Positions 27,387 through 35,397 of a stretch of 64,000 nt of DNA are shown in pieces. The notes beneath the pieces were generated by a model. That model ran no database searches and had not been told where the DNA came from. It was given only the letters and a program-made list of their open reading frames with translations. Every line of letters starts with the position of its first letter. Within the stretch, counting starts at the first letter, position 1. A program made the translations under genes and the position numbers. The DNA comes from Halalkalicoccus jeotgali B3 (lineage in GTDB: Archaea; Halobacteriota; Halobacteria; Halobacteriales; Halalkalicoccaceae): assembly GCF_000196895.1 (NCBI RefSeq), contig NC_014297.1:2213769-2277768 (forward strand), read 5' to 3'.

Positions 27387-28070
27387 GGAGTCGGGATCGC
27401 ACTCCATTTCGGGGACCTCCATCTCGAGCCACTCGCGAAACCACCGCACGCGCTTGAGACGCTCGTGGGCGATGCTACCGCCGGTATCGCTCTCGATACG
27501 CTCGCAGGCGTCCGCCCCACGCTCGTAGACCCGCTCGACCATCGTCGCGGCGTCCATGTGGGTGCGTGCCTCATAGCCCATCCGCAGTATCATGAGGACT
27601 GTCCCGTTCGCGCCGACCTTATCGAGCAGATCGGCCTCGAGGAGACACTGACTTTCGAGCGAGAGGTCCGCCAGATCGCCCGAATGCGTGTGGGCTGTGA
27701 TCGCCCGGCAGACCCGGTCGATGAACGAACTGGGGAAAGACCCCCGGGAGGACAGATACTCGCGGGCGACGCGGGCGCCCTCCTCGGCGTGGATCTCCTG
27801 GTCGGCGTCGAGTTTGGCGACATCGTGAAAGAGCGCGGCGACCCGGACGACGTCGACATCGGCACCCTCCTCTCGGGCGATCGTCTCGGCGATCGAGAGG
27901 ACGTTCAGCGTGTGGTTGAACCGGTACTCCGCGGAGTGCCACGGATACCAGCGCATTCGTCCGCCCTCGTCTTCGTTTTTCACACTCGCGTCGAGATACT
28001 CGTAGACAAAGCGCTTCATCGACTCGAAATCCGCCTCCGAGACGGGCGTCTCTTTTATTTCAACGCCCAT
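27378..28070 (-). CDS. HD-domain phosphohydrolase
   Basis: This 230-residue soluble protein has the HD metal site in order: RFNHTLNVLSIAE (first His), ALFHDVAKLDAD (HD), HAEEGARVAREYL and ITAHTHSG. The layout matches small HDIG-type nucleotide or phosphate hydrolases. ATG 28070 is preceded by an AT-rich divergent promoter region shared with alaX. Substrate unknown. Confidence 0.85.
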   Translation of the reverse strand: MGVEIKETPVSEADFESMKRFVYEYLDASVKNEDEGGRMRWYPWHSAEYRFNHTLNVLSIAETIAREEGADVDVVRVAALFHDVAKLDADQEIHAEEGARVAREYLSSRGSFPSSFIDRVCRAITAHTHSGDLADLSLESQCLLEADLLDKVGANGTVLMILRMGYEARTHMDAATMVERVYERGADACERIESDTGGSIAHERLKRVRWFREWLEMEVPEMECDPDSLE

Positions 28071-28221
28071 AGAAACACCTCGAAAGGACCGTGCGATCGT
28101 TCATTGTTATCTACAAAAACGCGTGTTTTACTCTTTAGCGTTACGACGGCCATGGGAGCGCTCGGGAGGTCACGCGAGCGACGACACGAGCGTTTATTCC
28201 CGACCGACCAGTACCGACGTC

Positions 28222-28989
28222 ATGACCGATCCGCTGTACCTCGGCGATCCGACGGTTCGGGAGTTCGAAGCGCGCGTCGAGCGCGTCATCGACGACGGCG
28301 ACGCGGCGCGGGTCGTCCTCGACGCCACCCATTTCTACCCCGAGGGCGGCGGCCAACCCGCCGATCGCGGGGCGCTCTCGGGAAGCGAGAACTGGCCCGT
28401 CCGCGACGTCCGAAAGACCGACGAGATCTACCACACCGTCGAGGGCGAGGGCCCAACAGTCGGCGAGCGCGTGGTCGGGGAGATCGACCGAGAGCACCGG
28501 GCCGCACATATGCAGTATCACACCGCTCAGCACCTGCTGTCGGCGGTCCTCCTCGAGGAGTACGACGCACCTACGACCGGCAATCAGCTCTACGCCGACC
28601 ACGCCCGCCTCGATTGTGCGTACGAGCGCTTTACCGACGAGGATCTCGACGCGCTCGAAACCCGAATGAACGAACTGGTCGGGGCGGCCATGGACGTGCG
28701 GTGGTACACGCTCGGTCGCGAACGTGCGCAGACGGAACTCGACCCCGAACGCACCCGTCTCGACCTCCTGCCCGAGAGCATCACCGAGATTCGGATCGTC
28801 GAGATCGGCGACGGGATCGGTTCGACCCCGAACGGGGAGCCGAGCGGCCCGTCGACGGTCTTTGATCGAGTGGCGTGTGCGGGAACGCACGTCTCGAACA
28901 CCGCGGAAATCGGGCGCGTTGAGGTAACGGGCCGTCGGACGCAGGGTTCGGACGAGGAGCGCGTCGAATTCGTCCTCGTAGACGAATAG
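28222..28989 (+). CDS. alaX: Alanyl-tRNA editing protein AlaX (medium type)
   Basis: This 255-residue protein acts in trans to hydrolyse Ser-tRNA(Ala) or Gly-tRNA(Ala). It has the N-terminal ATHFYPEGGGQPADRG block, the zinc motif QYHTAQHLLSA (HxxxH) and the distal ACAGTHVSNT with Cys and His. These form the editing site shared with AlaRS. ATG 28222 is chosen over an in-frame extension of 33 codons. The gene lies alone, and the AlaRS gene is not in the window. Confidence 0.9.
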   Translation: MTDPLYLGDPTVREFEARVERVIDDGDAARVVLDATHFYPEGGGQPADRGALSGSENWPVRDVRKTDEIYHTVEGEGPTVGERVVGEIDREHRAAHMQYHTAQHLLSAVLLEEYDAPTTGNQLYADHARLDCAYERFTDEDLDALETRMNELVGAAMDVRWYTLGRERAQTELDPERTRLDLLPESITEIRIVEIGDGIGSTPNGEPSGPSTVFDRVACAGTHVSNTAEIGRVEVTGRRTQGSDEERVEFVLVDE

Positions 28990-29019
28990 GTTATCCTTCC
29001 GGACCACCGACTACGCGTC

Positions 29020-29772
29020 GTGCGCGTAGAGAACTGTTTCATCGCCGCAGACGGCGTGGGCGAGCGAACCGAGCGGAAACTCTGGGAGGCCGGCCTCACT
29101 GATTGGGACGCGTTCTCGGCGGCGGGGACGATGCCCGTCGGAGACGCCCGCAGCGACGCCATCGAGTCGTTCATCGACGAGGCACGGGACGAACTCGACC
29201 GACGAAACGCCGCCTTCTTCGCCGAGCGGCTCCCCTCGGCGAGCCACTGGCGTTTCTACGAGAACTTCCGACCCGACGCCTGTTTCTTCGACATCGAGAC
29301 GACCGGCCTCAGCAAGGACCGCGATCGGGTAACGACCGCGAGTTTCCATCGCGGCGGCGAGACCGAGACGCTGGTGGCGGGCGAGGACCTCACCGGCGGG
29401 GCGATCGAGCGCGAACTCGACTCGGCGGACCTGCTCGTCAGCTTCAACGGCGCGCGCTTCGACGTGCCCTTCCTCGAGACCGCCTTCGACCTCTCGATCG
29501 AGACGCCCCACCTCGATCTGATGTATCCCTGCCGGAAGGCGGGGCTGACGGGCGGGCTGAAGGCGGTCGAGCGCGAGTTGGGGATCGAGCGCGAGGAAGA
29601 CGGCGTCGACGGCCGCGAGGCGGTCAGATTGTGGCACGCCTACGAGCGCGGCGACGAGGCCGCCCTCGAGAAGTTGATCAGGTACAACCGCGACGACACC
29701 CGCAACCTCGCGACCCTCGCCGATCGGGTCGCCTCCCGGCTCGACGGGGACGTCTTCGGGGCATTTCGGTGA
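29020..29772 (+). CDS. DEDD-type 3'-5' exonuclease, YprB-like RNase H-fold
   Basis: This 250-residue nuclease has exonuclease motifs in order: FFDIETTGL (Exo I), SFNGARFDVPFL (Exo II) and IRYNRDDTRN (Exo III, Y-x3-D). The N-terminal 75 residues resemble a helix-hairpin-helix-type DNA-binding element (GVGERTERKLWEAGLTDWDAF). GTG 29020 starts the frame. It is the fourth plus-strand nucleic-acid or tRNA-related gene in this part but has no clear operon partner. Confidence 0.83.
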   Translation: MRVENCFIAADGVGERTERKLWEAGLTDWDAFSAAGTMPVGDARSDAIESFIDEARDELDRRNAAFFAERLPSASHWRFYENFRPDACFFDIETTGLSKDRDRVTTASFHRGGETETLVAGEDLTGGAIERELDSADLLVSFNGARFDVPFLETAFDLSIETPHLDLMYPCRKAGLTGGLKAVERELGIEREEDGVDGREAVRLWHAYERGDEAALEKLIRYNRDDTRNLATLADRVASRLDGDVFGAFR

Positions 29773-30025
29773 CGGACCGCCCGTTCTGTCGCCGGGTCGA
29801 ATGGGGAGATAGAGAGACGGTCGAAGCGACGCCGGCCTCGTTAGCGACCGCATAACTCACCCGAACCCACCGCCAACGTCAAGAGAGACCCCGAAGACGC
29901 TCGCATCGATGGATCCGATTGATGGCCGCTTGGAGGAACACCCCCGCTTCGATCCGGCCGAAGGAGGGGATAATCTGTCATATAGGGGACTAGTAACGAT
30001 ATAGGTGACGTGACTCCTATCATAC
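29773..30025. promoter_or_regulatory. Upstream region of the deacetylase gene with TATA-like box and inverted repeat
   Basis: The region of 253 bases has no gene I can support. Near its end, CATATAGG at 29979-29986 looks like a TATA box. ATAGG (30001-30005) and CCTAT (30016-30020) form an inverted repeat with a 10-base gap, ending 5 bases before the ATG at 30026. The repeat would overlap the transcription start, where a repressor could bind. Confidence 0.4.
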
Positions 30026-31360
30026 ATGAACGGGAGTCAAAAGCCCTTGACCAAGCGGGCCTTCCTGTCGACGGTCGGTGCGGCGTGTCTCACAGGCTGT
30101 CTCGGGGCTGGCGAAACGCGGTCGGATCCGAACGAAACCACGAACGAAGGAAACCGGACCGACGGAAACGAGACGGACCCCGAGTCACAACCGGAGTCCG
30201 AACCCGAACCGGAGCCCGAATCCGAGGAACCCACCCTGTTTCTCGACGGCGATCCCCGCGAGGAGTTCTGGGATCGCGGGGAGTGTTGGCAGGACTGTGA
30301 GTCCACGGACGAGTGGGACCTGCTCTCGGGGTCGCTCGAAACGTCGACGGAGCACGTCTATCGTGACTCTCGGTCGGTCCGCTTGACGAGTGCCGACGAC
30401 GGCGAGAGCGCCGTCCGGATCCCACTCGAAGGATACGACCTCACCGAAACGTCGTTCTCGCTCGCGATGTACATCGAGTCGCCCGGCGATCACTACTCGC
30501 CGTCGTTCGACGTCAACGCTCCGGAGTGCGACCGAGAGCTTCACTTCCGGACCCGACACAAGATCGACGAACCGGGCTGGATCCGCTACGATCTGGGGAT
30601 CAACCATACGTCAAGCCTCGAATCCACAGAGGAGGCCTATATGACGATCTCGTGGGCCGGCGAGGACGTCGAGTGGTACCTCGACGACATCCGAGCGGTG
30701 CCCGTCACCGAGGAACCCCGCCTGTTCGTTCAGTTCGACGATTCCCTGCGTTCGACCCACGACACCGCGTTCCCGATCATGCGCGAGTACGACATCCCGG
30801 CGACGGTCTTTACGATCACCGGGCGGATCGGTAACACAGGGAGTCTCACTCTCGATCAGATGACCGAGATGCAGGAGGCGGGCTGGGAGTTCGCGAGCCA
30901 TACTCACACCCACCAACGGACCGGCGAACTCCCCCTCGACGAACAGCGAGCCGAACTCGAGGAGGCAAAGCGATGGCTACTCGAACACGGGTTCGGGGAG
31001 TCGGCCTCGCTGCTCGCCTATCCCTTCGGTTCGTTTACCACCGACACGATGGACATCGCCGCCGACTACTACGACTTCGCGACCCACGGTCAGCGCGGTG
31101 CGACGAACCGAACAATCAACTCCCCGCTGTCGGTCAATCGCCATCCCGGCGACGACGCCGGACGGTCGATGGAACTGATCGACATCCTCCTCGACGAACG
31201 CCTGCCGACCGACACGCTCGTGCTGTACTACCACGACGTCGTCGAGAACCACGAGACCTACATCGACCCGACGGGGTTCGCGGCGACGATGGCCTACATC
31301 GACGCCCAGGACGTCGATTGCCGTCTGACGACCGAACTCCGCGACTACCAGTTCGACTGA
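30026..31360 (+). CDS. Exported polysaccharide deacetylase (NodB) lipoprotein
   Basis: This 444-residue protein has an N-terminal signal with a KR pair and hydrophobic stretch ending in the lipobox LTGC (Cys25). An Asn/Glu/Pro-rich linker (about 28-70) and a beta-rich domain (about 70-235) follow. The C-terminal NodB domain carries LFVQFDDSLRS (catalytic and metal Asp pair), ASHTHTHQRT (metal His) and LLAYPFGSF. It should act outside the cell on acetylated sugars of glycans or exopolysaccharide. The signal uses KR where Tat signals normally use RR. ATG 30026 fits the upstream TATA box. Confidence 0.85.
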   Translation: MNGSQKPLTKRAFLSTVGAACLTGCLGAGETRSDPNETTNEGNRTDGNETDPESQPESEPEPEPESEEPTLFLDGDPREEFWDRGECWQDCESTDEWDLLSGSLETSTEHVYRDSRSVRLTSADDGESAVRIPLEGYDLTETSFSLAMYIESPGDHYSPSFDVNAPECDRELHFRTRHKIDEPGWIRYDLGINHTSSLESTEEAYMTISWAGEDVEWYLDDIRAVPVTEEPRLFVQFDDSLRSTHDTAFPIMREYDIPATVFTITGRIGNTGSLTLDQMTEMQEAGWEFASHTHTHQRTGELPLDEQRAELEEAKRWLLEHGFGESASLLAYPFGSFTTDTMDIAADYYDFATHGQRGATNRTINSPLSVNRHPGDDAGRSMELIDILLDERLPTDTLVLYYHDVVENHETYIDPTGFAATMAYIDAQDVDCRLTTELRDYQFD

Positions 31361-31402
31361 CCATCGTAAAAATCGCGACCTACCGGGTCGCTCGCCACAG
31401 GA

Positions 31403-31475
31403 TAGTCCCGGGCGGATTCGAACCGCCGTCAATGGCTCCAAAGGCCATTATGATTGGCCACTACACCACGGGACT
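31403..31475 (-). tRNA. tRNA-Gln (UUG)
   Basis: The minus strand gives a complete tRNA: acceptor AGTCCCG/CGGGACT with an A discriminator, anticodon TTG in the loop CTTTGGA, and T-arm GGCGG-TTCGAAT-CCGCC. The anticodon reads CAA/CAG. CCA is not encoded and no intron is present. Upstream (31476-31638) is its promoter side and holds a perfect 7-base hairpin at 31513-31530. Confidence 0.95.
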
Positions 31476-31512
31476 GCGCGCACGCTTTCGTTCGTTTAGT
31501 TCCCTGAGGATC

Positions 31513-31530
31513 GCAGTTCTTTGGAACTGC
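31513..31530. repeat. Perfect hairpin upstream of tRNA-Gln
   Basis: GCAGTTC (31513-31519), loop TTTG, GAACTGC (31524-31530). It lies in the 163-base non-coding stretch between the tRNA and the DtxR-type gene. No T-tract follows on either strand, so it is not a clear terminator. A nearby copy of 11 bases of the tRNA 5' end (CACCACGGGAC at about 31535) hints at old rearrangement. Confidence 0.35.
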
Positions 31531-31638
31531 TCACCACCACGGGACATCGTCGGTAGTCCGTGTATACCGCATCGCAGCGGGACATCACGGGACACCTCGC
31601 CGTACCTTCCCTCGGCGAGCACTTGAACGCTTCGAGAG

Positions 31639-32073
31639 TCAATCCGCCGGTTCCTCGAGACAAAACTCGAGATACTCACAGGCGTCGCTCTCGGGATCGA
31701 AACAATCGGGACAGTCCGACCGGCGGTCGATGATCGTATCCAATCGATCCCCGACGGTTTCGTCGATGACGCTCTCGAGTTCGCGGGCCTCCGTGCGGAA
31801 CTCCTCGACCTCGAGGACGTTCGCGAGGAACCGTTCGATGATGCAGTAGGTCTGGAGTGCGTTTCGTGCCCGGACGATCCCCTCGTCGGTCAACGAGGCC
31901 CCCTTGTACTTTTCGTGGTCGACCAGGCCCCGGTCGGCGAGTTTGCCGATCATCTCGTTGACGCTCGCGGGACTGACCTCCAGCCGATCGGCGAGCGCAC
32001 CGGTCGCGGCCGGCCCGTTCTCCGCACGCTGTACGACGTAGATCGCTTTGAGATACTGATCGGCCGTGTTCAC
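31639..32073 (-). CDS. sirR: DtxR/MntR-family metal-dependent transcription regulator (SirR type)
   Basis: This 144-residue regulator has a winged helix-turn-helix (NTADQYLKAIYVVQRAENG to PASVNEMIGKLADRGLV, about 1-60) and a dimer/metal domain (FLANVLEVEEFRTEARELE), with a Cys-rich tail (CPDCFDPESDAC). Family members repress metal-uptake genes when Mn2+ or Fe2+ is high. I start it at GTG 32073, which overlaps the TGA of a short leader ORF. It follows a ferritin-like gene on the same strand, 109 bases apart, consistent with a joint metal-stress unit. Confidence 0.9.
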   Translation of the reverse strand: MNTADQYLKAIYVVQRAENGPAATGALADRLEVSPASVNEMIGKLADRGLVDHEKYKGASLTDEGIVRARNALQTYCIIERFLANVLEVEEFRTEARELESVIDETVGDRLDTIIDRRSDCPDCFDPESDACEYLEFCLEEPAD

Positions 32074-32129
32074 GGCGACCACCTCGTGCGATCGCTGTGA
32101 GCAACGAACAGCGTTGTGAGTGTGTTCAT
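32070..32129 (-). CDS. Possible 19-codon leader ORF upstream of sirR
   Basis: On the minus strand, ATG 32129 opens a 19-codon frame (MNTLTTLFVAHSDRTRWSP) ending at TGA 32072-32070, which overlaps the sirR GTG start (GTGA). A strong ribosome binding site GGAGGTG (32142-32136) lies 6 bases before the ATG, which sirR itself lacks. Translation of sirR could thus depend on ribosomes finishing this leader. Confidence 0.45.
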   Translation of the reverse strand: MNTLTTLFVAHSDRTRWSP

Positions 32130-32133
32130 GCGA

Positions 32134-32148
32134 GCCACCTCCGGTGGC
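32134..32148 (-). promoter_or_regulatory. Hairpin that includes the leader ORF ribosome binding site
   Basis: On the minus strand, GCCACC-GGA-GGTGGC forms a perfect 6-base stem with a 3-base loop. The Shine-Dalgarno GGAGGTG of the 19-codon leader covers the loop and part of the 3' arm, so folding would hide it. This is a possible on/off control for sirR translation. Confidence 0.4.
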
Positions 32149-32182
32149 CGACCGACAGCGACCAGCGATGTTGTCTGTGGGT

Positions 32183-32683
32183 TCATTCGCGTTCCTCCAT
32201 GATCTCGGTGACCTCCCGAACGCCCTCCTCTTCCTCGGCTCGAATCCCCCGAAGCGTGTCCAGGAGGTCCTCGCGCTCGACCCCGAACTCCGCGTCGCTT
32301 CCCTCGATCGCCCCGATGAGGTCGTCATAGAACTTGTAGGCGGTCTCCTCGCTGTGGAGTTGGTCGTAGAGGATACCGTCGAAATCGTCGGGTTTGGTCT
32401 GGCCGTACTGGCCGTCGACCAGCGCCTCGATCTCCTCGAAAGCGACGCTCTCGGCGTCGAGATCCGCAATCAGTTCTTCGAGTCGTTTCCGGTGATCGGC
32501 CGATTCCTCGGCGGCGTGTTCGAGCAGATCCTCGATATCGTCGTCGAGTTCGGTCCGCTCGTCTGCCGACAACGACTGGTGGTGGTGATAGGCGCGGGCC
32601 TCGACGACCTCCTCGAGGACGATCCCGATCTGGAGCAACCGTGCGAGCTGGCGGTCCGAGCCGACCCGGGTCGCGAGACTCAC
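32183..32683 (-). CDS. Ferritin-like four-helix protein
   Basis: This 166-residue, very acidic, all-helical protein has Glu/His patterns of a ferritin-like fold: GIVLEEVVEARAYHHH, LEHAAEESADHRKRLEEL and HSEETAYKFYDDLIGA with EEEGVREVTEIM. The repeated helix pairs suggest a di-iron or metal-binding bundle like rubrerythrin without the rubredoxin tail. Its place ahead of the DtxR-type regulator on the same strand fits metal or oxidative stress. The exact activity is not known. ATG 32683 chosen. Confidence 0.7.
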   Translation of the reverse strand: MSLATRVGSDRQLARLLQIGIVLEEVVEARAYHHHQSLSADERTELDDDIEDLLEHAAEESADHRKRLEELIADLDAESVAFEEIEALVDGQYGQTKPDDFDGILYDQLHSEETAYKFYDDLIGAIEGSDAEFGVEREDLLDTLRGIRAEEEEGVREVTEIMEERE

Positions 32684-32733
32684 GGCACCTCACCACGCGG
32701 TTCCAAAACGATACGGCCGATGGACATATCCCC

Positions 32734-33948
32734 CTATCGGAGCCGCTCTTTGATACGTCCTTCGAGGTCCTCACGCAGCTCGTCGACTTCGATCTCGTCG
32801 AGAACGGGCACGAAAAAGCCCTCGACGAGCATGTTCCTCGCCGACTGGGGGTCGACACCGCGCGAGATCATGTAGAACAGGTCTTCCTTGTCGACCTGTC
32901 CGACGGTCGCCGAGTGGCTCGCCTCGGTGTCGTGGTTGTTGATGATGAGCTTCGGGGAGGCGTCGGCCTCGCTCTCGTCGCTCAACATGAGCGTGTTCTC
33001 ACGCTGGTAGGAGTTGGTGTCCCAGGCCTCGCTGCCGACGTCCTGGACACCCTCGTAGACCGAGCGCGAGCGATCGTCGAGCACGCCGCGGGTCACGAGG
33101 TCGGCGGTGGTGTGCTCCGCACGATGCCACACACGCGAGTTGATGTCGAAGTGCTGGTCGTCGTGGCCGAAGAAGGCCCCGACGATCTTCGTCTCCGATC
33201 CCTCGCCCGAAAGCGTGGTCTCGACGCCCGACTTCGTCAGCCGCGAGCCGAGGTTGCCCTCGATCCAGCTGATCGTCGAGTACTGGTCGGTGACGCCGTG
33301 CTTGAGCGTGTAGTTGTACGTCTCCTCGTCGAGGTCCTGCAGGCTGCCGTACTGGACGTGGCTGTTTTCGCCCGCCGCGATCTCGACGATGCCGCTGTAG
33401 TAGCGACCCTCCTCGCTCTCGACCGACTCGCCGGTCGACTGGCGCTCCAGAATGGTGACCGAACTCGACTGCTCGGTCACGACGAGCGTGTAGTTGAACA
33501 GCGACCCGGAGTTCATCGTCGTCCGGATCGTCACGTCCTCGGCGTCGACGTTGCGCGGGACGTAAACCACCGTCCCCGTGGTGAACAGGGCAGTCGACAG
33601 CGCCGTCAGGTAGTTCTCCTCCGGGTCGATGATCGAGCCGAAGTGCTCGCGAACGAGGTCCTCGTGCTCGCGTGCGGCCTCCGCAAAGGGCAGTACCTCG
33701 ACGTCATCGGGACCGACTTGGTCCTTCTCCTCGGCCGCGTCGAGGGGATCGACCAGCGCCTCGAAGTCGAGGTCTTCGAGGTTCGTCCATCGCCGCCCCG
33801 GCGTCTGGATGACGCTGGGGAGCTCAAGCGAGTCGAGCGCCTCCAGCGCCTCCAACCGAGCGTCGAGGAGCCACTCGGGCTCGTCGAGCTTCTCGGAGAT
33901 CTTCTCTACCGTTTCCTCCGAGATGTCCGCGTGCTGGATGGCGCTCAT
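32734..33948 (-). CDS. sufD: Fe-S cluster assembly protein SufD
   Basis: This 404-residue scaffold subunit has the SufBD beta-helix core (SGIVEIAAGENSHVQYGSLQDL, RSVYEGVQDVGSEAWDTNS). Near the C-terminus NNHDTEASHSATVGQVDKEDLFYM contains the His where SufD His360 of E. coli is expected. It pairs with SufB to hold a nascent cluster with SufC ATPase. ATG 33948 overlaps the sufB stop by 4 bases. It is the last gene of sufCBD; no sufS/sufU is in the window. Confidence 0.95.
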   Translation of the reverse strand: MSAIQHADISEETVEKISEKLDEPEWLLDARLEALEALDSLELPSVIQTPGRRWTNLEDLDFEALVDPLDAAEEKDQVGPDDVEVLPFAEAAREHEDLVREHFGSIIDPEENYLTALSTALFTTGTVVYVPRNVDAEDVTIRTTMNSGSLFNYTLVVTEQSSSVTILERQSTGESVESEEGRYYSGIVEIAAGENSHVQYGSLQDLDEETYNYTLKHGVTDQYSTISWIEGNLGSRLTKSGVETTLSGEGSETKIVGAFFGHDDQHFDINSRVWHRAEHTTADLVTRGVLDDRSRSVYEGVQDVGSEAWDTNSYQRENTLMLSDESEADASPKLIINNHDTEASHSATVGQVDKEDLFYMISRGVDPQSARNMLVEGFFVPVLDEIEVDELREDLEGRIKERLR

Positions 33949-35363
33949 CCGAGCGATCCCTCCATTTCGAGTTCGATCAGACGATTCAGTTCGACGGCGT
34001 ACTCGATCGGGAGTTCCTCGGTGATGGGCTCGATGAAGCCGCTGACGATCATCTGTTTCGCGTCGTCGTCGTCCAGCCCCCGCGACTGGAGGTAGAAGAC
34101 GTCCTCGTCCCCGATCTTCCCCACCGTCGCCTCGTGAGCCACGTCGACCTTCGACTCGTTGATCTCCATGTACGGCATCGTGTCCGAGACGGACTCGTTG
34201 TCGAACATCAACGCGTCACACTCCACGCTCGTCGACGAATCGTGCGCCCCGTCGGCGATGTGGACCAACCCTCTATAATTGGTCCGGCCACCGTCTTTCG
34301 AGATCGATTTCGATTCGATCGTGGAGTTGGTGTTGGGCGCGTTGTGATAGACCTTCGCCCCAGTGTCGATGTCCTGGCCCTCGCCCGCAAACGCAATCGA
34401 GATGTGGTTCGCGCTCGCCCCGCGACCCTTGAGAATGGTGCAGGGATAGAGCATCGTGGCTTTCGAGCCCATCGAGCCCGAGACCCACTCCATCCGGCCG
34501 CCCTTCTCGGCGAGCGCGCGTTTCGTATTGAGGTTGAAGGTGTTTTTCGACCAGTTCTGCACGGTGCTGTATTGGACGTGGGCGTCCTCGCCGACGAACA
34601 CTTCCACCCCCCCGGAGTGCAGGTTGTGCGTGCCGTATTTCGGCGCGCTACAGCCTTCGATGTAGTGGACTTCGCTGCCCTTTTCGGCGACGATGAGGGT
34701 GTGTTCGAACTGGCCCATCCCCTCCGAGTTCATGCGGAAGTAGGCCTGAACGGGCATTTCGACGGTGACGTCCTCGGGAACGTAGACGAAGCTCCCGCCG
34801 GACCAGACCGCACCGTGGAGGGCGGCGAACTTGTTGTCGCTTGGGGGAACGCAGCGGGTCATGAAGTACTCCTTCACGATGTCGGGGTGTTCCTGGACGG
34901 CCTCGTCCATGTTCATGAAGACGACGCCCTTCTCCTCCCACTGTTCTTGCATGTTCTGGTAGACGACCTCGCTTTCGTACTGGGCGCCCACCCCGGAGAG
35001 CGATTCGCGCTCGGCCTCGGGGATGCCGAGTTTCTCGAAGGTATCCTTGATGTCTTCGGGGACGTCCTCCCAGGAGTCGACGCTCCCGCGGGCTTCGACG
35101 TCGGGGCGGATGTAGGGGATGATCTCCTCGACGTCGAGCTGGGTGAGGTCGGGCTGGCCGGGCCAGTCGGTGGGAAGGGGCATGTTCTGGTAGTGTTCGA
35201 GCGCTCTAAGGCGGCGATCGAGCATCCAGTCGGGTTCGTCCTTGTCCTCGCTGATGAGGCGAACGACCTCTTCGGTCAGGCCCTTCTCCGAGCGGAACGC
35301 CGAGCGCTCCTCGTTGCGGTGATCGAAGCGCTCCTGGTTCTTGGTGAGTTCTTCTGAGCTCAT
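33945..35363 (-). CDS. sufB: Fe-S cluster assembly protein SufB
   Basis: This 472-residue scaffold has the SufB N-terminal region (SEKGLTEEVVRLISEDKDEPDWM) and the beta-helix core (FEHTLIVAEKGSEVHYIEGCSAP). TSVECDALMFD carries the Cys aligned with the essential SufB Cys405 of E. coli. KVDVAHEATVGKIGDEDVFY is the conserved C-terminal block. ATG 35363 gives a normal N-terminus. sufC lies 34 bases upstream on the same strand. Confidence 0.96.
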   Translation of the reverse strand: MSSEELTKNQERFDHRNEERSAFRSEKGLTEEVVRLISEDKDEPDWMLDRRLRALEHYQNMPLPTDWPGQPDLTQLDVEEIIPYIRPDVEARGSVDSWEDVPEDIKDTFEKLGIPEAERESLSGVGAQYESEVVYQNMQEQWEEKGVVFMNMDEAVQEHPDIVKEYFMTRCVPPSDNKFAALHGAVWSGGSFVYVPEDVTVEMPVQAYFRMNSEGMGQFEHTLIVAEKGSEVHYIEGCSAPKYGTHNLHSGGVEVFVGEDAHVQYSTVQNWSKNTFNLNTKRALAEKGGRMEWVSGSMGSKATMLYPCTILKGRGASANHISIAFAGEGQDIDTGAKVYHNAPNTNSTIESKSISKDGGRTNYRGLVHIADGAHDSSTSVECDALMFDNESVSDTMPYMEINESKVDVAHEATVGKIGDEDVFYLQSRGLDDDDAKQMIVSGFIEPITEELPIEYAVELNRLIELEMEGSLG

Positions 35364-35397
35364 TGGTTGATATGTATGGTAGTAGTCGTCGCGCGGT

